A stretch of 64,000 nucleotides of DNA from Diplonema papillatum (lineage: Eukaryota; Euglenozoa; Diplonemea; Diplonemida; Diplonemidae): NCBI GenBank assembly GCA_030068145.1, contig JAPJBO010000072.1, positions 166,001 through 230,000 on the forward strand, read 5' to 3'. A program made the translations under genes and the position numbers. Below the pieces are notes generated by a model. It ran no database searches, was not told where the DNA came from, and saw nothing but the letters and a program-made list of their open reading frames with translations. Numbering within the stretch: position 1 is the first letter of the stretch; each line of letters starts with the position of its first letter. Positions 19,389 through 30,315 of this stretch are shown here, piece after piece.

Positions 19389-20428
19389 CTTGATAGACCG
19401 TGGACCGTGTCGAACTGTGATAGACAAGAGTGCATAGCTGTCTGCCCATATCGAGACCGTGGACCATGTCGAACTGTGATGGACAAGAGTGCATAGCTAT
19501 CTGCCCATATCGAGACCGTGGACCATGTTGAAGTGTGATGGACAAGAGTGTTGAAGTATGGCTAAAGATAAAGTGGTGTCACCTGAGGAGTGCATAGCTA
19601 TCTGCCCATATCGAGACTGTGGACCGTGTCGAACTGTGATGGACAAGAGTGCATAGCTGTCTGCCATATCGAGACCGTGGACCATGTTGAACGTGATGGA
19701 CAAGCTATCTGCCCATATCGAGACCGTGGACCATGTTGAACTGTGATGGACAAGCTATCTGCCCATATCGAGACCGTGGACCATGTCGAACTGTGATGCC
19801 CAAGAGTGCATAGCTATCTGTCATATCGAGACCGTGGACCATGTCGAACTGTGATGGACAAGAGTGCGTAGCTGTCTGCCATATCGAGACCCATATCGAG
19901 ACCGTGGACCATGTCGAACTGTGATGGACAAGAGTGCATAGCTATCTGCCATATCGAGACCGTGGACCATGTCGAACTGTGATGAACAAGAGTGCATAAC
20001 TATCTGCCCGTATCGAGACCGTGGACCACGTCGAACTATGATGGACAAGAGTGCATAGCTATCTGCCATATCGAGACCGTGGACCACGTCGAACTATGAT
20101 GGACAAGAGTGCATAGCTATCTGCCATATCGAGACCGTGGACCATGTCGAACTGTGATGAACAAGAGTGCATAACTATCTGCCCGTATCGAGACCGTGGA
20201 CCACGTCGAACTATAATGGACAAGAGTGCATAGCTATCTGCCATATCGAGACCGTGGACCACGTCGAACTATGATGGACAAGAGTGCATAGCTATCTGCC
20301 ATATCGAGACCGTGGACCATGTCGAACTGTGATGAACAAGAGTGCATAACTATCTGCCCGTATCGAGACCGTGGACCACGTCGAACTATGATGGACAAGA
20401 GTGCATAGCTATCTGCCCGCATCGAAGC
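19389..20428. repeat. 59-bp minisatellite with 176-bp higher-order repeat
   Basis: About 17-18 units of 58-59 bp. Key words of the unit: GAGACCGTGGACCATGTCGA and GGACAAGAGTGCATAGC. From about 19990 onward three successive units (variants ACCACGTCGAACTATGATGG / ACCATGTCGAACTGTGATGA) repeat as a block of 176 bp (starts near 20004, 20180 and 20356). Open frames within it are by-products of the period. Confidence 0.95.
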
Positions 20429-21071
20429 TCGTTAGGTTTTGTTCGGTGCTACACCTAGTCCATGGGAGAGGAACGGTCTTGACTTTTGCATTTTCATTGG
20501 CACATGACCGATTCATTTTGCATTCCCTCCATGTCTTTCGAGCACGTGGTATGTCATTCATACTCATTCTAATCGGCATCCCTCTTCTTGAATCGCGAAC
20601 GATTCTTTCCGTGGAATGTTAACACCGCCATTTGAGATTATCGAGGCGAGGTCATGCCAGATTAGTTAGCTATGTCACTAGAGCCACCCAACCACCTACA
20701 TACACAATGCCCTGCCCACCATGGGGACCATCTTAAAGGCCAGCCGAGCTGTGGATCCCATAGGGGGGCTGATCAATCAAACCCGAAATTCGTACGCTTT
20801 CTGGGGGGCTGTGCGCCTTCCATCAGGCAATTCCACGCGATTCGATGTCGTTCCGGGAGTTTCCTGCAGTGGGCCGGCTTCAAAAGAACGCGACGAATTG
20901 GAAGACGAACAGAACTTCTTTTTTTTTTAGTCTTTTCTTGAACCGCCGCCATGCGCGGCCTGCAGAGCGAGAGTGAAAGCGTTTCGGACAAGGAAATCAA
21001 CGACCCGGGTTTTAGGTATTCCGGGGGGAAAATCTTAGTTTCGTGTTCAGGCGGGGGGGGGGGGGGGGGGA
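20429..21071. other. Unassigned region
   Basis: No recognised gene or TIR element. A poly-G tract lies at 21052-21070, preceded by GGGGAAAATCTTAGTTT, the left edge also seen at SIR8 copies. Confidence 0.4.
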
Positions 21072-21375
21072 AGGTAAGAACGTGCTTGGAACGAATGACA
21101 TTTGCTCAACGCCGCGTCCCGTCTGATGGTGCGTCGGTCCTGTAAGCCACGGACACGGAAGGCGGGCCATCATCAACGCGGAACCCGAGTCCGCAGACAG
21201 GGCAGCAGTGTCCGTCTGGTTCGTCTGCTCCCTTCATAACTCGTCACAGCCAGGACCACCCATGCTGCTACGAAAGCACAGGAATAACCCGGTCTCTGAA
21301 ACAGTCGGAGACAGGTGTGCTGAGGCAATCATTTAGAAAACTCTGGACCCCGCCTTTTTTTACTTGTTAACTCGC
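21072..21375 (+). repeat. Diverged SIR5 repeat
   Basis: AAGAACGTGCTTGGAACGA, GCCACGGACACGGAAGGCGG and CACAGCCAGGACCACCCATG follow the SIR5 order at clearly lower similarity, so an older copy. Confidence 0.75.
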
Positions 21376-21892
21376 TAGAAGGAGGGGGAACGAACAGAAA
21401 GTGTTTGGCACTGAGTTCTTTTGAGTACATGAACCACATGGATTAGCATGCACTGGCGGCTGCCAAACATCCCGTGACGGATTAAGGATTGTTTTTTTTT
21501 TTTTTTTTTTCTGGAGAAAAAAAGAAATGAAAGAAAACAAAAACAAAAACAAAAAAGAAGACAAGATAAAGGCAAAAAAAAATCAAAAAAGAAAGAAACC
21601 CTGCAAGGGCTCGTTCGGTTTTTTCTTCCGCTTTACCAGTTTTTTTTATTTATTTTTTTTTTTTTTTGAAGTTGTGGCTGGCTGTTGTTGTTGAGAGGCG
21701 CGTGGCGCACTTTCCTTCCTTTGCGTTTTTTTTTTTCCGCACGTCTGACCGCTGCCGTTGGAGCATCGGTTCAAAACAGGAAGGAAGCGCGGGGAAGTCC
21801 AGCGAACACCAAGCACACGAGTGTCTTTTCCTGTGTATTTGAGTGGATTGTGCCGGGGAATCCTGAGAGACCCGAAGTTGGGGGGGAGCCTA
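21376..21892. other. Homopurine/homopyrimidine-rich spacer
   Basis: Long T tracts (21492-21510, 21655-21667) and an AAAC-rich stretch at 21535-21560. No gene seen. Confidence 0.5.
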
Positions 21893-22150
21893 GTCAGGTG
21901 ACTCGACGCCCTGGTAGTGTGACTAGAACATCCAGCCAGTGTGTGACTAGGACCCCGGCCATGTGACTAATGTCTCCAGTCAGATGACCAGATCTCTCTA
22001 GTCGTGTGACTAGATCCTCCAGTCACTTGATTAGACCCTCTAACCAGGTGACTAGGACCCTCCGGGTACGTGGCAAAACTCTGGAGGCATGAGACTAGTG
22101 TCTCTAGTCGTATGACCCGACCCTCTGGTCAGGTGACCACTAGACCTTCT
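21893..22150. repeat. Degenerate minisatellite, unit about 25 bp
   Basis: About ten imperfect units built on AGTCAGGTGACTAGACCCTC (variants GTGTGACTAGAACATCC, GTGTGACTAGATCCTCC, GGTGACTAGGACCCTCC). Strongly diverged, hence old. Confidence 0.85.
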
Positions 22151-22627
22151 CGGTCGTGTAACAAGCACTGCTTGCGTACCATTTGAAACAAAACGTATTC
22201 CAGTGTAACCTCGCAACGCGCTCCTCCGGTGGTTTTAGTTCCCTCGTGTGCCGCCGCAAGGAGGGGGGCTCTGACGACGGTGACGCCGCCGGTCCTCAGC
22301 GCTTTTTTTTCTTGCTTGCTTCTTTTCCCCGTCAACGATTCTGCTTTTTTTTGTGTTTTCCGACGATGCGCGTATTTTGTGCTTTCCCCCCCCCCCCCCT
22401 GTCGGCATCTGGTGCCCTTTTGCCGTCCGGGGGCGTGACTAGTATGGGTCCTTTTTTTTTGTGTTACCGTCGATCCCGAAGGACGATCAGTTTGGTGTCT
22501 TGCGACCTTGGTTTGTTGGGCGAGGAGTTTTGGTGACGCGCTTTAGTTAGACAAAGAAAATAGGAAATAAGATGCCGAAATCAGTTTGCTCGCCCTCTTA
22601 CCGGGTGCTCGATTCACTTCTCGGCCA
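22151..22627. other. Unassigned with SIR4 fragments
   Basis: A SIR4-like piece at 22460-22505 (TACCGTCGATCCCGAAGGA); a C14 tract near 22387-22400. No gene recognised. Confidence 0.45.
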
Positions 22628-22738
22628 GTTTTTTTGTGTTTCCGATGGACGTACAGATTGGTGTCTTTCGACCTTTTGTATGCTTGTGGAGTTCAGCTTA
22701 GTACGTGCTTGTGGTGATCGGTGGGGTTCCCAAAAATA
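22628..22738 (+). repeat. SIR4 repeat copy
   Basis: TTTTTTTGTGTTTCCGATGG, GGTGTCTTTCGACCTTTTGT and GTGGTGATCGGTGGGGTT, matching 466-580 and 25278-25385. Confidence 0.8.
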
Positions 22739-22884
22739 AATGTTTTGTGTTATCGTATCTTCGAGCTAGACTTGATCTCGTGCATTAGCCAAGTGGCCCA
22801 TTCTGTTGCTTTTCCGCTGGGCTCCTGATAGCGGACTCGCAAACGGACAGCATGACTTTTTTTCTTTTTTTTTTGTTCTTTCTT

Positions 22885-22955
22885 CTACAGTGAAAGTTCG
22901 CTTGAAACCGCGGGGTGCTCTTCTTTAAGTCTCCGGGTGACCTTGGCTGTGCGGG
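22885..22955 (+). repeat. SIR3 motif copy
   Basis: CAGTGAAAGTTCGCTTGAAA, then TCTTTAAGTCTCCGGGTGACC with a short insertion between the halves. Confidence 0.75.
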
Positions 22956-22989
22956 TGGACGTCAGAAGCTTGCAAATCCCTAAAAGACC

Positions 22990-23202
22990 CCTGTTTGTTC
23001 TTCGCTTACACCACCGTGTGTTGCTTTCTCACTCAGGACTTTGACCTGTTGTGTTTGTGTGATTTGTCGTGTAGGGGTAGACCCGCATGACCTCACGTCC
23101 GTTCAACACGTGGTTCGGTAGTTACAGCACTTGGATCCCTTCTGTTCTTTGTCGGGCAGCATCGTCGAGCTTTTTCTTTCAAGCTGGCGCTTATGTAAAA
23201 AA
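22990..23202 (+). repeat. SIR2 repeat, 5'-truncated
   Basis: From TGTTTGTTCTTCGCTTACAC to GCGCTTATGTAAAAAAA; lacks the AAATACTCGACG head. Truncation at the 5' side with an intact A-rich tail is what target-primed retroposition leaves. Confidence 0.8.
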
Positions 23203-23205
23203 AGA

Positions 23206-23336
23206 GGGGCCCCCAGCAGCCCAAAACTAGTAACCTACCACTCGGGTGGTCCTAAAATGCTCGGGAAATTCAAAATAACTGGTCGGATGTCCGATTAGGC
23301 TGAAATAATGGCTGCAGAATGCAAAAACAAGGCAGA
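23206..23336 (-). repeat. SIR11 repeat, diverged copy
   Basis: On the minus strand it matches 35582-35710: GCCTTGTTTTTGCATTCTGC, CATCCGACC and ACCCGAGTGGTAGG. Similarity about 75% by eye. Confidence 0.65.
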
Positions 23337-23628
23337 ATCACCTCACAAGGCAATTCCTTCGGATTCCCGTCACGATTCGGGGGTGTGCGTCGGCAGTGCA
23401 TATAAGTCGATATTTGAGTGCGTGAGCCCCTCCGAAGAAAGGTCCACCACACTAGTTCCAAGCTACTTAGCCCGGGTCTCTGGGTCGCGTCCCCCTCCTT
23501 CTCTTGGTCGCCTGGTCTTGCGTCTTGTTGATCCGTCCGGGCTGGGGGCTTCGCGCTTCCCCTTGCGTCGGCAGTGCAGCACGCACGCCCTGTCCGAGCC
23601 CGTCCTGTTTACTTCCTCACATTTGTTT

Positions 23629-23825
23629 TGTATAAGCACCTGCTTTGTAGGAAATGCTTGAGGAGACTGCCAGTTGCGATAGATCAAAGGAGGTAAATGT
23701 GCTGTAGCCCACACGAAACACAGGTAAATCTGGGCGTAGTTCAACAAAAAGACCCACTTCGTAGTTGCATTGTTTTCTCCCCCTCTGGCCTTCTGCGGAA
23801 TGAGCACAAGTTCCTCGAGTATTTT
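23629..23825 (-). repeat. SIR1 repeat copy
   Basis: Reverse orientation: TATAAGCACCTGCTTTGTAG to AACTTGTGCTC side, ending CTCGAGTATTTT. Full length. Confidence 0.85.
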
Positions 23826-24247
23826 CTCTTTAGCGTGCTGATCGATCGCTGTCCATGTTTTAACTATGAGTTTTCCCCACACGCGTGCCTAGCACCCTCA
23901 CACCAGGTACACTACCAAGGTCGGCCGCAGACGGTCGCAGACGAGGAGAAAATCGTAGCAGCCCTGTGTGCGGTATTGACATCGCGGCAACTGCATGACC
24001 AGGATGGCAGCTGGAACGAGTGGTATTCATCAGGTTCGGAATTCGAACGCCCACGCCTGCCCACGTCGGCCAAACTCCCGCAATCGTGAGCTGCACAAAC
24101 TCAAGACGTCCAGTCGGTGATTCCCTCATTTTTTTCTTGTGTGTGCCGGTAGATCGTTTTTCCACTTGTATTTACCCGGTGTCATTTTCAGGTAAGGAAC
24201 CCTGATCAACCACCAAAACTCACCGTCTACGTCTTTTTAGCTTTTAG
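23826..24247. other. Unassigned spacer
   Basis: A 101-codon minus-strand frame (23860-24165) has no recognisable motif. Palindrome-like GGTTCGGAATTCGAACG near 24034. Confidence 0.35.
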
Positions 24248-24457
24248 TGTGGGTTAGTCGGTTTTTAGTCTGCCCGATACATTGAAGGGCAACCCGCAAG
24301 ATTTGTTTAGTACTAACTAAAAAAGGTCACCTCGGCCGGCTTGAAGATCCTGTGTGGGTTAGTCGGTTTTTAGTCTGCCCGATACATTGAAGGGCAACCC
24401 GCAAGATTTGTTTAGTACTAACTAAAAAAGGTCACCTCGGCCGGCTTGAAGATCCTG
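24248..24457 (+). repeat. Perfect tandem duplication, 105-bp unit x2
   Basis: TGTGGGTTAGTCGGTTTTTA to CCGGCTTGAAGATCC twice without visible differences, so a very recent duplication. Contains TAGTACTAACTAAAAAAGG. Confidence 0.95.
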
Positions 24458-24524
24458 GAGCCCCAAGCGAAATGGTTCACCCTTAAAAAATTAGTATGGC
24501 GCTTTCTTTTGTTTGCGCGCACTA

Positions 24525-24612
24525 GCGGAACTCACCTGCTTTGGTAAGTTTCATGTAGTACGCTGCCAACTACTAATTTTTAGTACCAACAATGCGTTGT
24601 TAACACAAATGT
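24525..24612 (+). repeat. SIR9 repeat with intron-like layout
   Basis: GGAACTCACCTGCTTTG followed by GTAAGTTTCATGTAG, then TACTAATTTTTAG and TACCAACAATGCGTTG. The GTAAGT, TACTAAT and TTTAG elements are spaced as in a 40-nt intron. Related copies at 52390-52482 and, without the GTAAGT, 36009-36190. Confidence 0.7.
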
Positions 24613-24890
24613 GTTCGGTCAGTATCCGCGCTTACGGTTTCGTGATGCTGGATATTTTTTTTTTTAGAGTGAAAGTTTTTTTTGGGGGGGAGTTCCCGGC
24701 GATCCCGAAGGGCGAACAGTTTAAGGGGGATTGCAAGGCGTCCCTACAACCGTGGGCAATCAGTTAAAAAACTCAGGGCACTCGCCCTGGTTGTGACTGC
24801 GACTCGCTGGGCAGCAGCAGGGGGGTTGACCGATTTTTCGGCCGCTCGAATGTTTGCTGAAGAAACCAGTGGCACGTTTTCATTTGATTC

Positions 24891-24926
<36 letters not shown>

Positions 24927-25009
24927 CCCAGCCGACGACAGCGTTTTCGTGTCGCGGGCTAAACGTTCAGATGTTCTCCCAGGATCTGGATTTTTTGTGT
25001 CGAACAAAC
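24613..25009. other. Repeat fragments and a T30 tract
   Basis: Truncated SIR3 (TTTTTAGAGTGAAAG) at 24660; SIR4 fragment at 24695; an internally deleted SIR5 at 24725-24815 (GGGGATTGCAAG joined to CCTACAACCG); poly-T at about 24893-24927. No gene. Confidence 0.6.
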
Positions 25010-25190
25010 ACAGTGAGGTCGAGCCTCACAACTGGAGTCGAAGAGGGTCTGTCCGAGTCACACCCGAACAGCGGGTGTGCTGCAACCAAAACGCGTGTGA
25101 ATCCACACCCAAAAAGCGGGTGTGACACCCGCGTTTTTAACTCCAGATGTAACTCCAGCTTCTGAGGCTGGACGCCACCGTGAGTGCAAT
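25010..25190 (+). mobile_element. SIR7 MITE-like element, full length
   Basis: Begins CACAGTGAGGTCGAGCC and ends (reverse complement) CACGGTGGCGTCCAGCC, with AACTGGAGT / AACTCCAG just inside. The middle carries repeated CGGGTGTG motifs. Related copies: 41468-41632, 48350-48594 and fragments at 4866, 33283, 48058, 52130 and 54852. Confidence 0.8.
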
Positions 25191-25390
25191 TTGTCAAGAA
25201 CAATAGCAGCGTACTATCCTCTCTCTTGTTAAGATGAAGAAAACAGATTCAAAGGAAGTGGGCACAAACAATTTTTTTGTGTTTCCGACGATCCCGAATG
25301 GGCGTACAGTCTGGTGTCTTTCGACCTTTTGTGTGTTTGTGAAGTTCAGCTTAGTGCGTGCTTGTGGTGATCGGTGGGGTTTCCAAAGTT
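25183..25390 (+). repeat. SIR4 repeat copy
   Basis: GTGCAATTTGTCAAGAACAA to TTGTGTTTCCGACGATCCCG to GATCGGTGGGGTTT; both blocks are adjacent here. Confidence 0.8.
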
Positions 25391-25665
25391 CCAAGTTTTG
25401 TTTTTGTTTTAAATGCGTCCTTCCTCCCTGTATTTCATCCTTAACCCGTTATTTGCAGAGCATTTCTGGTATCAGGCTGACCGTTGTTTGACGAACAGAG
25501 AATACTATCCATGCTGGAAGTGCAGTATTCTTCGCCTGACCAACCAGACACACACCTGTCCTGTTTGCAGACACTCAGGTTCCACGGTGAGCCGCACACT
25601 CATCGTCGGGCACCGACTCAGCCACGGGAGCACGGAGACAGCCAGCGCGCAATCCGGTTCGGTTT

Positions 25666-25955
25666 GAAAATACTCGAGGGACTGCCTTGTGCTCATTTCG
25701 ACGTGCTTATTTCGACAATACAACTACAAAGTGGGTCCTTGTTGTTGAACGCTTACGCCGCCACTAACCCAGGTTTACCTGTGTTTCGTGTGGGGGCTAC
25801 AGCACTTTTTCCTCCTTTGAGATTGGAATATTGTTGCGATAGTATAGAGTCATCGGCATGCTGATGAGTACCACACTATGATACTACCTCCCTTCAGATT
25901 TTGCAACTGGCGGTCTCCTCCAAGTTTATTTCCTACAAAGCAGGTGCTTCTACAA
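25666..25955 (+). repeat. SIR1 repeat, variant with about 60-bp insert
   Basis: AAAATACTCGAGGGACTGCC to CAGGTGCTTCTACAA. Like the 27036 copy it has an internal insert with GTCATCGGCATGCTGATGA (near-palindrome), absent from the other six copies: a distinct subfamily. Confidence 0.85.
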
Positions 25956-26207
25956 TCGATTCACGATTGGAAAGCGGCCTGTGGTCCTGCAAAGTCCATT
26001 CGCGGTGCTTGGTGAAGCGTTCGCTGCGGCTCCTACGGGCAGTCCGAGTGAGTGGCGGCAAGTCCCGTGTGGAAAGTGGAAACGAGCGAGTGAAAGAAGG
26101 CGGTCTCCCCATCGGGATGCATAACGGATTGCCCCTTCTACCAGAACAGTATCGAAATTGCTTCTGTGCCTTGGCCGACCCTCATTATCCCCCCCCCCCC
26201 CCCCCCT
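25956..26207. other. Unassigned, ending in a poly-C tract
   Basis: No gene recognised. C17 tract at about 26190-26207 bounds the next element. Confidence 0.5.
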
Positions 26208-26607
26208 AGGGCAGCGATTGCAGTAAACGTTTACCGTTTATAAACGTTTACGTTTACTCATTTTATAGTAAGCGTTGTAGGAAACGCTGGTAAACGTTCG
26301 GGTGAGGCGCTGTATGCTAGCCCCTGTTGGTCAAGGCGTTTGCTAGTTTCTGCTTCGCCGTCGCAGCAGCAGTGTTCTTCAGCTCCTGAACAAGAGCCTC
26401 ATATGCCACCTTCTCAGCCCTTACCCTGCACTGAGGGCCCTGGGCAAGTGACTTGGCAGAAAGAACGTGAAGGTGCCGGGCTGGAACCTAGCGAGGCTGT
26501 GCTGAGGAGACCAAGTAAACGTTACACGTTTACCGTTTATGAACGTTTACTTTTACGCATTTTTGGAGTAAACGCGTTTACTGCACTCACTGCAGTGCAG
26601 GGCCCCC
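26208..26607. mobile_element. TIR-C hAT-like MITE (GTAAACG family)
   Basis: Left TAGGGCAGCGATTGCAGTAA and right (reverse complement) CAGTGAGTGCAGTAAACG. Arrays of GTAAACG/CGTTTAC lie just inside both ends (26220-26300, 26515-26585). It follows a poly-C tract, like TIR-A and TIR-D elements in poly-G. Interior about 200 bp, non-coding. Confidence 0.8.
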
Positions 26608-27035
26608 AGTAGACCAAACAGCATCTTTCCGACTAAAACACTCCACATGCTTGTGCTGCGTAGGTGCGGCGTTCATAGTCACGCCTTCGAGGACCACCAC
26701 CCACGATCCTTTCAAAGTTCCTTCAACAAAAGGATATCAACGCCGCAGTCTTCTTAAGGCGGGCGTTGTCTTTTTTTTTTTTTTTTTTTTTTTGATTGGA
26801 AAAATACAATCCTCACTCCTATGCTTGTATCGGTCACTCTCGTCCACCGCTCTTGCTCTGCTTGCCGCGCGCCGTACGGTCGGAGTAAAACGTGAAGCCA
26901 GAAAGCTGCTAATCTTGCTGCTGACCACATGAAGTGGTGCAAGCACGGATTGGAGCGGCAAACCTGTCGTTTGGATTATTATTAGTCTTCAAAGAAACAA
27001 GTTTCTTTTCCTACAAAAGAAACGGGTGTCAACTA
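26608..27035. other. Unassigned spacer
   Basis: T22 tract near 26771-26793; GAAACAAGTTTC palindrome near 26994. No gene recognised. Confidence 0.35.
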
Positions 27036-27355
27036 AAAATACTCGAAGATGCTACTCAGTGCTTCTTTCGACGGAGGCGAGAGGAGGAGAAAAACAATGC
27101 AACTACAAAAGGGGTCTTCGTTTAGACTGTTTCTTTTTGCTGTTGAACGCTTATTGGCCCAGGCACTAAACCCAGATTTACCGGTGGTTTTCGTGTGTGG
27201 AGGCACAGCACATTTTCCTTCCTCTGCGATCGGAATATTGCAGTGATAGTGGGGAGTCATCGGCATGCTGATGAGTACCACACTACCTCTGTGGTTTTGC
27301 TGACGGCTTTCTCGAGTATTTTCTACGCAAAGAGGCAGGTGTAAAAGAAAAAGAA
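27036..27355 (+). repeat. SIR1 repeat, insert-bearing variant
   Basis: AAAAATACTCGAAGATGCT to AAGAGGCAGGTGTAAAAG, with the same internal insert as at 25666. More diverged than other copies. Confidence 0.8.
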
Positions 27356-27543
27356 TAGTTGAGGTGCAGCTCTTGACAAAGATAGATTGAAAAAAGAAGG
27401 TGTTTTTATTCTTCGCTTTTTCTCACGAACGGGGGGGATCGGTCCTACTTTTGGCTTTGTAGGTTCTCCCGACTCCCCAATTCGTGGTTAGCAAAAAACT
27501 CAAGAGGTCTAGTCAACTATTCCCTGCAGTATTAGCATACTTT
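27356..27543 (+). repeat. 180-bp repeat shared with 35163-35334
   Basis: TAGTTGAGGTGCAGCTCTTG to AGGTCTAGTCAACTATTCC, about 93% identical by eye in the two places. Confidence 0.8.
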
Positions 27544-27806
27544 CCAAAAGAAAACGTTTTGGCGCTTTGCACTGGTAAACAAGGTTTTGGACGAACGGCA
27601 CCAACTGTACTTCCTTTAACTCTTCACGTGCACCGTTGTTCCGGGAAATGTTTCTCTGTACTACAAAATCAGTGCACGTTCCAGTCGTGTTCCTCCTGTT
27701 TTTTGGGGGGAGGGCAACAGAGGGATCGCCCTGTGAAGACAATCAGCCTGCTGTCCGATAGGCATTGGACGGGTTTTTGTTGTACTGGTGGAGATCAGCA
27801 GACAAG
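27544..27806. other. Unassigned spacer
   Basis: No gene, TIR or repeat copy recognised. Confidence 0.3.
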
Positions 27807-28063
27807 AAAATACTCGACGTAGCTGCTTCGACTCCGAATGGAAGGGAGGAAATATAGAGGTAAGGGGAATATACAATACAAACACTATCTGATTTGTTCT
27901 TCACCTACACCACCGTGTGTTGTTTTCTAGGGGTAAACCCGCATGACCTCACGTCCGTTCAACAGTGGTTCGGTAGTTACAGCACTTGGGATTCCTTCTG
28001 TTCTTTGTCGGGCAGCATCGTCGAGCATTTCCTTCCAAGCTGGTGCTTATGTAAAAAAATACA
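27807..28063 (+). repeat. SIR2 repeat with 44-bp internal deletion
   Basis: AAAATACTCGACGTAGCTGC to GGTGCTTATGTAAAAAAA; missing the segment CACTCAGGACTTTGACCTG and what follows up to AGGGGTA compared with the 52771 copy. Confidence 0.85.
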
Positions 28064-29944
28064 GCCTGTAGTACGCGTGTGACAAGTACATGACTGCACC
28101 ACGGAATAGTCATACGTGTATGACAAATACTATGACAAGCATGCACTTGGCATGCATTGTAACTACGGATATGTGCTCAACACCGCCGGTCCTGTGTGCA
28201 CCGTGTTTCGGTCATTCGGACCATCATCAGGGGGTGGGCCATTGGCCACCAAGCTGATGAAGAAGAGGAGTAGACGGCGGGCTGGATCAAATCTGTACGA
28301 AGAGACGCATTGCAATCGAAGGGGGGCGAGAAATGGTAGCTACCGTTTAGGCAGATCGCTGCCAGTCAAATGCACGTTTGATGCTGGCACCAAGTCTTCT
28401 TCGGAAAAGAGAGAAAGGACTTTGACAAACGTCTCGACGGTAAAACCACCTCAGCCGTGCGTCCAAAAAAGGGGGGAAAAGGAAAAGGTAAGAAATATTT
28501 TGCGGTGGCCTCCGCTGGTCTGGTAGGTTGTGCTACCTCCATTCTTTTACACTCGTTCTCTTCTCTACTCACTACCAAAAAGGGGGCCGTCGGCTGGAAG
28601 CTGAGGAGCCACCGTGTATGTGTCGGGTGCCGCACTTGGTTCGTTTGTAAGGCAACAAAACCGTGGGCACAAATGACTGCGCTTCCCCCGTCGAAGTTGC
28701 TTGAGTATGCCTTTTTTTTAGAGTGAAAGTCTTTTTTTTTTTTTTTTTTTTTGGGGGGGGGGGTAACAGCCCTTAATAAGCACCCTGGGGGGGGGTTGTT
28801 CCTTGTGATAAGCGGTCGGGTTTTGAAGTCTCCGTTGGACTTCAGGCGGGGGGAGGGTCGTTGTAATTGGTCTTGGTTTTTTAGCGTTATTTGTGGATTA
28901 GATTTTTTAGAGTGAAAGTGTACGGGAATCCCACTGGTATAGTGAAGCGTTTGCCATGTAGCCCGTACCGGTCTAAGTCCTCCCTGTCACTTTCATGGGG
29001 TGCTCACTACAGGCAAGGGTCCGACGCAGTGTAGGTACCTATAAACCTTTACGGTTTGACGGTCCTGGAGTATTGTGCATTTGGTTGCGCTGTGTGGTTC
29101 AACAAGTGCACGCGTTGGTCGGTAGGAAATGTTTTGGTGAAACACAGCCTCTGAATGTGCCTGATGGCTAGCATCACGTCTTCGTAGAAAAAAGAGAGCG
29201 AAAGAGAGAGAGAGAGAGGTCTCGTTCGGACCTTTACTCTTGGGGCGCATAATCGATCGAGGGGAGCGAGGTCGGGAATAAGGAAGAGGGAGGAATTGCC
29301 TGTGTTATTTTTCCAATTCCGAATCATTGAGTTTCCGAATCGTCCCCTTCCAACCTTGCTTCTGAAGCAAGTGGACTTCAAACGCTCAGGGCTTGTCGCC
29401 CAATACCTCTTGTCTCTCTTTAGGTCCTCACTCGACCCCCCCAGACGCACCGAAGGTGCTCAAACAAGTTTGTTAGAAAAGAGAAAGAGAGAGAGAGAGA
29501 GGGTGAGCGACTTCTTAAGCATAACCCAAACTAGACACCATAAACGCCCTAAATTGGCCCTGCCCCGAAATGAGCCCAGCCCAGGCAAGTTGAACAGTGC
29601 CCCAAAAGGACCGCGAAAGGGCCCACACCCTAAAACAACCGTAAAAGCTCGCACGGTCCGCCGCAATGCAAGCCGGTGCGGATAAAAATGCAGAACCTCC
29701 AAGCATGACCGTCTGCAGTACGCGGCAGGCCCAACGCACGTCTTCAGGCCATAACTTGCGCACAAGGGACTCCCTCCAGTACTTTGGGCCTCACGAACCT
29801 TCAGGTCGATGCAATGGCCGCCGAGCTACGAACGGAGCCAAAATCAGGGCGACGTACAGACAGGCAAAAGGAACCCAGATGATCGCCGTCCATTGCTTCG
29901 TTCAGTGCAAGCCTCAACGCTGGAAAATGTTTTCTTCTCTTCGA
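28064..29944. other. Mosaic of repeat fragments, no gene
   Basis: SIR5 piece 28155-28230; SIR8 two-hairpin piece 28350-28420; SIR6 pieces 28485-28600 and 28935-29030; truncated SIR3 pieces at 28718 and 28908; T20 tract at 28733; (GA)n tracts at 29197-29218 and 29481-29500. The stretch 29040-29460 has open frames on both strands without a recognisable domain. Confidence 0.5.
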
Positions 29945-30315
29945 CAGGGATTGTTCGAATCCCCGAAATTCGGGAAAATCATGGTTAAAAAGTCTGTAGC
30001 ATGGCCGGAAAGATTTGTTTTCCACGTTGAGCGAGGTTTTTTTGATGACCTGTAAGCCTGGTATGCGACCTTCGTGGGCGTGTTGCTGCTTCGCTACTTT
30101 GTTGGAAACCCACTTGTGAGTCTTGCGGGTCCTAGCCTCCGTGACACTGGCCTTGCAAGCCAAAAAAGTTTCCACCAGAAACTCCTGTGGTTAAAACCTC
30201 TTTTTTAACCGGACCTGTTTTGAGAACATTTTTTTGTTTTGGTGAAGAAATGCGTAGTTTTGGTTTATTCTTAGAAAACATTTTTTAACCATGCAGGATA
30301 ACCCCTGCTCTTCGG
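29937..30315. mobile_element. TIR-F hAT-like MITE, copy 2, with 8-bp duplication
   Basis: Element 29945-30307, CAGGGATT...CCCCTG, inner CATGGTTAAAAA inverted pair. Target duplications CTCTTCGA (29937-29944) and CTCTTCGG (30308-30315), 7 of 8. About 85% similar to copy 1 and lacking its AT-rich block. Confidence 0.92.

Noticed and set aside
19389-20428. CRISPR-like array
   Set aside because: Units are contiguous 59-bp monomers without unique spacers, in a eukaryotic context.
29040-29465. Possible LINE reverse-transcriptase tail (LTVLEYC...AVWF)
   Set aside because: Only about 20 residues look similar, the frame then stops, and no other RT motif is nearby.
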